Assembly: GCF_039537665.1 (NCBI RefSeq)
Contig: NZ_BAABAY010000007.1
Location: 124,001-188,000, forward strand
DNA length: 64,000 nt
From: Gaetbulibacter_A aestuarii
Lineage (GTDB): Bacteria; Bacteroidota; Bacteroidia; Flavobacteriales; Flavobacteriaceae
Direction of reading: 5' to 3'
Shown here: positions 60,722 through 64,000 of the stretch, piece by piece
How the letters are laid out: the number at the start of each line of letters is the position of its first letter
How positions within the stretch are numbered: the stretch's first letter is position 1
Program-made: the position numbers and the translations under genes
The notes under the pieces: generated by a model
Seen by the model: only the letters and a program-made list of their open reading frames with translations
The model's database searches: none
Told to the model about the DNA's origin: nothing

Positions 60722-61735
60722 TTAATGTATTCGACCCGTTTTATTACTTAAGGATACAGGCTCCTGAGACCGAACAATACTTAAGATTTCAGAAACTATA
60801 GAAATGGCGATTTCCTGCGGCGTCTCCGACCCTATATTAATGCCAGCCGGACCATGAATATTTTCCAAAAATCCCAATTTTACATCAGGACAGTATTCCA
60901 TGAATTGAGACATTAGATCGTCGCGTCGTTTTGCAGGCCCTAGTAACCCAATATAGCACGGTTTGGTATCCTTTAAAGCTACGAGATAACGTAGATCATT
61001 TGCAAAATTATGAGTCATTAAAATGATTGCCGTTTCTTCATCTATACCATCTGTTGGAATTTGTTCCGGAGTGACCGCATGTAAGATTTTTGCGCCCGGA
61101 AAATCCTTGATGGATTTTGCTTCTGAAACCCCGGCAATAATTGAAACCTCCCAGCCTGTGTAAGCTGCCAGTTTACAAAGTTGAACCGCATCGTGCTCCG
61201 CTCCAATAATAACCATTTTAAAACAAGGCGGCATATTTTGTTTGAAGGTTGAAAGGTCCGGTTGCCCATCAACATCATTTTGTTTTGAAAGAAAAAATTG
61301 TTCTTTTCCGAATTTTACTGAAGATCCTAAACCGGGAAAAACACCTTCCTTTTTAATATACTGGGAATGCACTTCAAAACTATTACGTTGTTCCAGGGCC
61401 TTATTAAATACAGCAATAAATCCTTTGTCAGGATCATATTTCTCGATCAAGATATACAAAACGCCTTCACAGCCTAAACGATAACGTCCATCATAGGTCA
61501 TGAGTTTAGCATCTCCGTTTTCAAAAACACTTTCGGACTGCAATAAAATATCTTTTTCCACGCAGCCGCCACTTACGGCACCAACCATGTCTCCGGTTTC
61601 CAGAATAAGCATTCGCACACCGGGACGACGATAAGATGAACCATCGAGATCAACGACAGAAGCTAAAACCGAGGCTATACCTTTTTTTCGGGATGCCTCG
61701 GCTGTTTCTATTATGGTTTTAAATTCATGTGTCAT
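60722..61735 (-). CDS. xdhC: XdhC-family molybdoenzyme maturation protein
   Basis: A 337-residue protein. The N-terminal XdhC/CoxI domain has ASVVDLDGSSYRRPGVRMLI and the Cys-containing GAVSGGCVEKDI. The C-terminal Rossmann domain contains MVIIGAEHDAVQLCKLAAYTGW and LMTHNFANDLRYL. XdhC proteins bind molybdopterin and help sulfurate and insert it into xanthine dehydrogenase-type enzymes, here most likely the IorB-like protein 3 bases upstream. Confidence 0.92.
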   Translation of the reverse strand: MTHEFKTIIETAEASRKKGIASVLASVVDLDGSSYRRPGVRMLILETGDMVGAVSGGCVEKDILLQSESVFENGDAKLMTYDGRYRLGCEGVLYILIEKYDPDKGFIAVFNKALEQRNSFEVHSQYIKKEGVFPGLGSSVKFGKEQFFLSKQNDVDGQPDLSTFKQNMPPCFKMVIIGAEHDAVQLCKLAAYTGWEVSIIAGVSEAKSIKDFPGAKILHAVTPEQIPTDGIDEETAIILMTHNFANDLRYLVALKDTKPCYIGLLGPAKRRDDLMSQFMEYCPDVKLGFLENIHGPAGINIGSETPQEIAISIVSEILSIVRSQEPVSLSNKTGRIH

Positions 61736-61738
61736 ATG

Positions 61739-63955
61739 TTATCCAACGACCTTTTCAAGTTTTAAATGATTCATGTAAGGTTGTTTGTACAAACGTTTTC
61801 CCGTGGCCTTATAAATAGCATTGGCAACCGCAGCACCCGCAGGTGGCAAGGTTGGTTCCCCAAGACCGGTAGGATCAATATTATTTTCAACAAAATGAAC
61901 ATCTACATGTGGTGTTTGACCCATGCGGATCAAATTATACGTGTTGAAATTGTTAGAACTTGGCACACCGTCTTTAAATCCGAAATCACTGTACATCGTA
62001 TGGCCAATACCATCAATAACACCACCTTTGATCTGGTTCTGAGCTCCAAGAGGATTCACAACAATACCGCAATCTACGGCAACCGTTACTTTTTCAACTT
62101 TAGGAACACCGTCCTCCATACGGATATCGGCAACCTCAGCTACGTGAGAATTATGGCAATAGTAAACTGATAGTCCCTGGTAAACGCCATCTTCAGCTTT
62201 TCCCCAATTTGATTTTTCCACAGCCAGTTTTAGAACACCTTGTAAGCGCTCCGGACTATATTCAATGTTAGGGTTAGGATTATTCTTAGCATTTTCCAGA
62301 AGGTCCATATGCATTTGAACACGATCAATACCTAAGGTTTCTGCCAACTCATCAAAGAAAGTTTGCTCTGCACTGGCCAGGAAATTTGTATAAGGTGCGC
62401 GCCAGGCCCCTGTGGTTACACTACTGTTGAAATGAGCACTTTCAACTTGAAAGTTTTCTATAGCAGCTGCAGGAAAGAAATTTGGAATTAAGCCATACAT
62501 ATTTCCATTAACACAGGCTTCTTTGAGTCGATATCCGGTAATTTTTCCGTCTTTTATTGATGCCGCGATACGATATTTCGAAGCCGGACGATAGACACCT
62601 GTGGTCATATCATCTTCACGACTTGAAACCATTTTAACCGGTTTCTTTATAGCAGCGGATATTTCTGCTGCTTCAAAAACAAAATCTCCGTATAAACGAC
62701 GACCGAAACCACCACCCATACGCGTCATATCCAAATGTATATCACTGAGGTCTCTGTCTAATAACGCTGAAACCACTTCAGCAGCAGCTTCCGGTGTTTG
62801 TACCGGGCCAACCAAATGTACTTTTTCAGGCGTTACATTGGCGAAGAAATTCATCGGTTCCATCGTATTATGAGGTAAAAACGGCGCCTCGTAAGTGCGT
62901 TCCAGAACCTGATCTGCTTCAGCAAAAGCTTTATTGACATCGCCGTCAGAACGACGAACATCTAAGTCATTTCCATCTAAAATAGCCAGTAATTGATCGT
63001 CCTGATCTTTTGTGCTTTCTAACTTGGCGTCATTTTTCCAGGTCGCCTTAATAGCATTCTTACCTTTAAAAGCCTGCCAGGTAGAATTGGCTATAACCAC
63101 AACTTTATCACTTGTACCTATTACGGTAGACCAGTTTGCCTTTCCGGCATCCAAAACCTTGCGCATTTTTTCACCAATGGTGATCACATCGATCACGCCG
63201 GGAAGTGCTCTCGCGGCAGAATCGTCATAAGATTCTAACACCTGACCAAAAGCCGGCGGTCTCAGAACAGAAGCGTAAACCATGCCTTCTTCCTTGTAAT
63301 CCAATCCGAATAAAGGTTTACCCGTTACGATAGCATCAATATCTACATTCGACGTGTTCTGTCCAATTATTGTAAAATCTTTTGGATCTTTTAATGTTAC
63401 ATCTTCAGGCACCTCCATGGTGGCTGCTTCTTTAACAACATCTCCATAGCCCAATGTATTACCATCTTTATGCGTAATGACACCTTGTGAGGCTGAACAC
63501 TCCGAGGCATCAACACCCCATTTAGCAGCGGCGGCATTTACCAGCATTTGTTTGGCTGTAGCACCTGTTTGGCGTAAAGGTGTCCAGGCCAAACGGATAG
63601 ATTGACTACCTCCAGCTATCTGACGCGTGTAATTTTCAGTGTCTAAAGGTGCTTGTTGAACATACACATCTTCCCAGGGCACATCCAATTCTTCAGCAAT
63701 CAGCATCGGCATTGACGTTTTTACACCCTGACCTATTTCTGGGTTTGGAGCGAATATGGTCACTTTACCTTCCTCAGAAATCTTGATAAAGGCATTGAAA
63801 TCATTATAATTCAGTTTGCTTAGATCCACCGGCATTTTCACATCCGACTTACAGGCATTGAATAAGTTAAACCCTATAAGCATACCTCCACTAGCTAAAG
63901 CCGAGGTTTTTATGAAGGATCTTCTACTAAAATTCATTTGTTTTGAAGGTCTCAT
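61739..63955 (-). CDS. IorB-type molybdopterin-binding subunit of an aldehyde/xanthine dehydrogenase-family enzyme
   Basis: A 738-residue exported subunit. Twin-arginine signal FSRRSFIKTSALASGG at about residues 9-24, so it is folded with cofactor before export. Molybdopterin-binding domain motifs are PEIGQGVKTSMPMLIAEELD, GGGFGRRLYGDFVFEA, GAWRAPYTNFLA and GLGEPTLPPAGAAVANAIY. The latter includes the catalytic Glu. The expected partner is a small 2Fe-2S subunit; it is not between this gene and XdhC and may lie to the right of the window. An alternative start is MNFSRRSF at 63937, six codons in. Substrate unknown. Confidence 0.88.
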   Translation of the reverse strand: MRPSKQMNFSRRSFIKTSALASGGMLIGFNLFNACKSDVKMPVDLSKLNYNDFNAFIKISEEGKVTIFAPNPEIGQGVKTSMPMLIAEELDVPWEDVYVQQAPLDTENYTRQIAGGSQSIRLAWTPLRQTGATAKQMLVNAAAAKWGVDASECSASQGVITHKDGNTLGYGDVVKEAATMEVPEDVTLKDPKDFTIIGQNTSNVDIDAIVTGKPLFGLDYKEEGMVYASVLRPPAFGQVLESYDDSAARALPGVIDVITIGEKMRKVLDAGKANWSTVIGTSDKVVVIANSTWQAFKGKNAIKATWKNDAKLESTKDQDDQLLAILDGNDLDVRRSDGDVNKAFAEADQVLERTYEAPFLPHNTMEPMNFFANVTPEKVHLVGPVQTPEAAAEVVSALLDRDLSDIHLDMTRMGGGFGRRLYGDFVFEAAEISAAIKKPVKMVSSREDDMTTGVYRPASKYRIAASIKDGKITGYRLKEACVNGNMYGLIPNFFPAAAIENFQVESAHFNSSVTTGAWRAPYTNFLASAEQTFFDELAETLGIDRVQMHMDLLENAKNNPNPNIEYSPERLQGVLKLAVEKSNWGKAEDGVYQGLSVYYCHNSHVAEVADIRMEDGVPKVEKVTVAVDCGIVVNPLGAQNQIKGGVIDGIGHTMYSDFGFKDGVPSSNNFNTYNLIRMGQTPHVDVHFVENNIDPTGLGEPTLPPAGAAVANAIYKATGKRLYKQPYMNHLKLEKVVG

Positions 63956-64000
63956 TGTTATTCGTTTTTATAAGGTTATTAACTTGATTTTTTTGATGCT

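Overview
The window reads as the chromosome of a marine or soil-type flavobacterium (Bacteroidota, Flavobacteriaceae-like). The base composition is AT-rich. Several start regions carry the Bacteroidota -7 promoter element TAnnTTTG. Typical families of the phylum are present: an HYC_CC_PP protein, a YtxJ bacilliredoxin, a MoaC-MoaB fusion, an HMA-MauE fusion and a VirE_N/BT4734-like protein.

Left flank (1-34.4 kb), ordinary chromosome. A leftward heavy-metal efflux operon comes first (HYC_CC_PP, CusA, TolC-like, permease, HMA-MauE, CusB cut by the window edge). It is followed by a sodium/sugar symporter divergent from galM-galK-galT, then a beta-helix lipoprotein, glyA, fahA, two exported proteins of unknown role, an MltF-type transglycosylase, a gamma-glutamylcyclotransferase-like protein, ytxJ and clpB. 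Next are two unequal deoC paralogues with deoD and a GNAT, and then a leftward DUF2891 / NRAMP-like / pxpABC (5-oxoprolinase) operon.

Centre (34440-50234), a genomic island of about 15.8 kb that has split the comM/yifB gene. Joining the two gene pieces at a shared CACATC restores a 511-codon frame. The island ends carry matching inverted arms, as expected for attL/attR of the large serine recombinase encoded at its right end. The island also carries a small serine recombinase, three GTATATAC-headed repeats plus a fourth GTATATAC site, a ribbon-helix-helix protein, a DUF5131 protein, a VirE_N-type protein and an HTH protein. I see no relaxase.

Inside the island, 37265-45227 is the most remarkable part: an integron-like cassette array. 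Seven promoterless gene units, all leftward, are separated by six full copies (plus one truncated copy) of a structured element of about 135 bp. Each unit begins and ends with its own private 8-10 bp inverted arm (for example GTTGTAGCAC ... GTGCTACAAC), different in every unit. This is the inverse-core/core relationship of integron cassettes. The elements keep their hairpins through compensatory changes, as attC sites do. The adjacent, co-directional tyrosine recombinase (44040-45227) is XerC/D-sized and shows no room for the extra segment typical of IntI. This suggests an integron with a non-classical integrase, carried on a serine-integrase island. Cassette products are mainly lipoproteins, exported proteins and membrane proteins.

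Right flank (50.2-64 kb): the 5' part of comM, then a rightward molybdenum cofactor operon (moeA, modE-like, tauE-like, mobA, moaD, moeB-rhodanese, moaE, moaCB, moaA). It faces a leftward operon of molybdoenzymes and their maturation factors (IorB-like dehydrogenase subunit, XdhC, MocA-like, FdhF/YdeP-like). The cofactor pathway and its likely clients therefore sit side by side.
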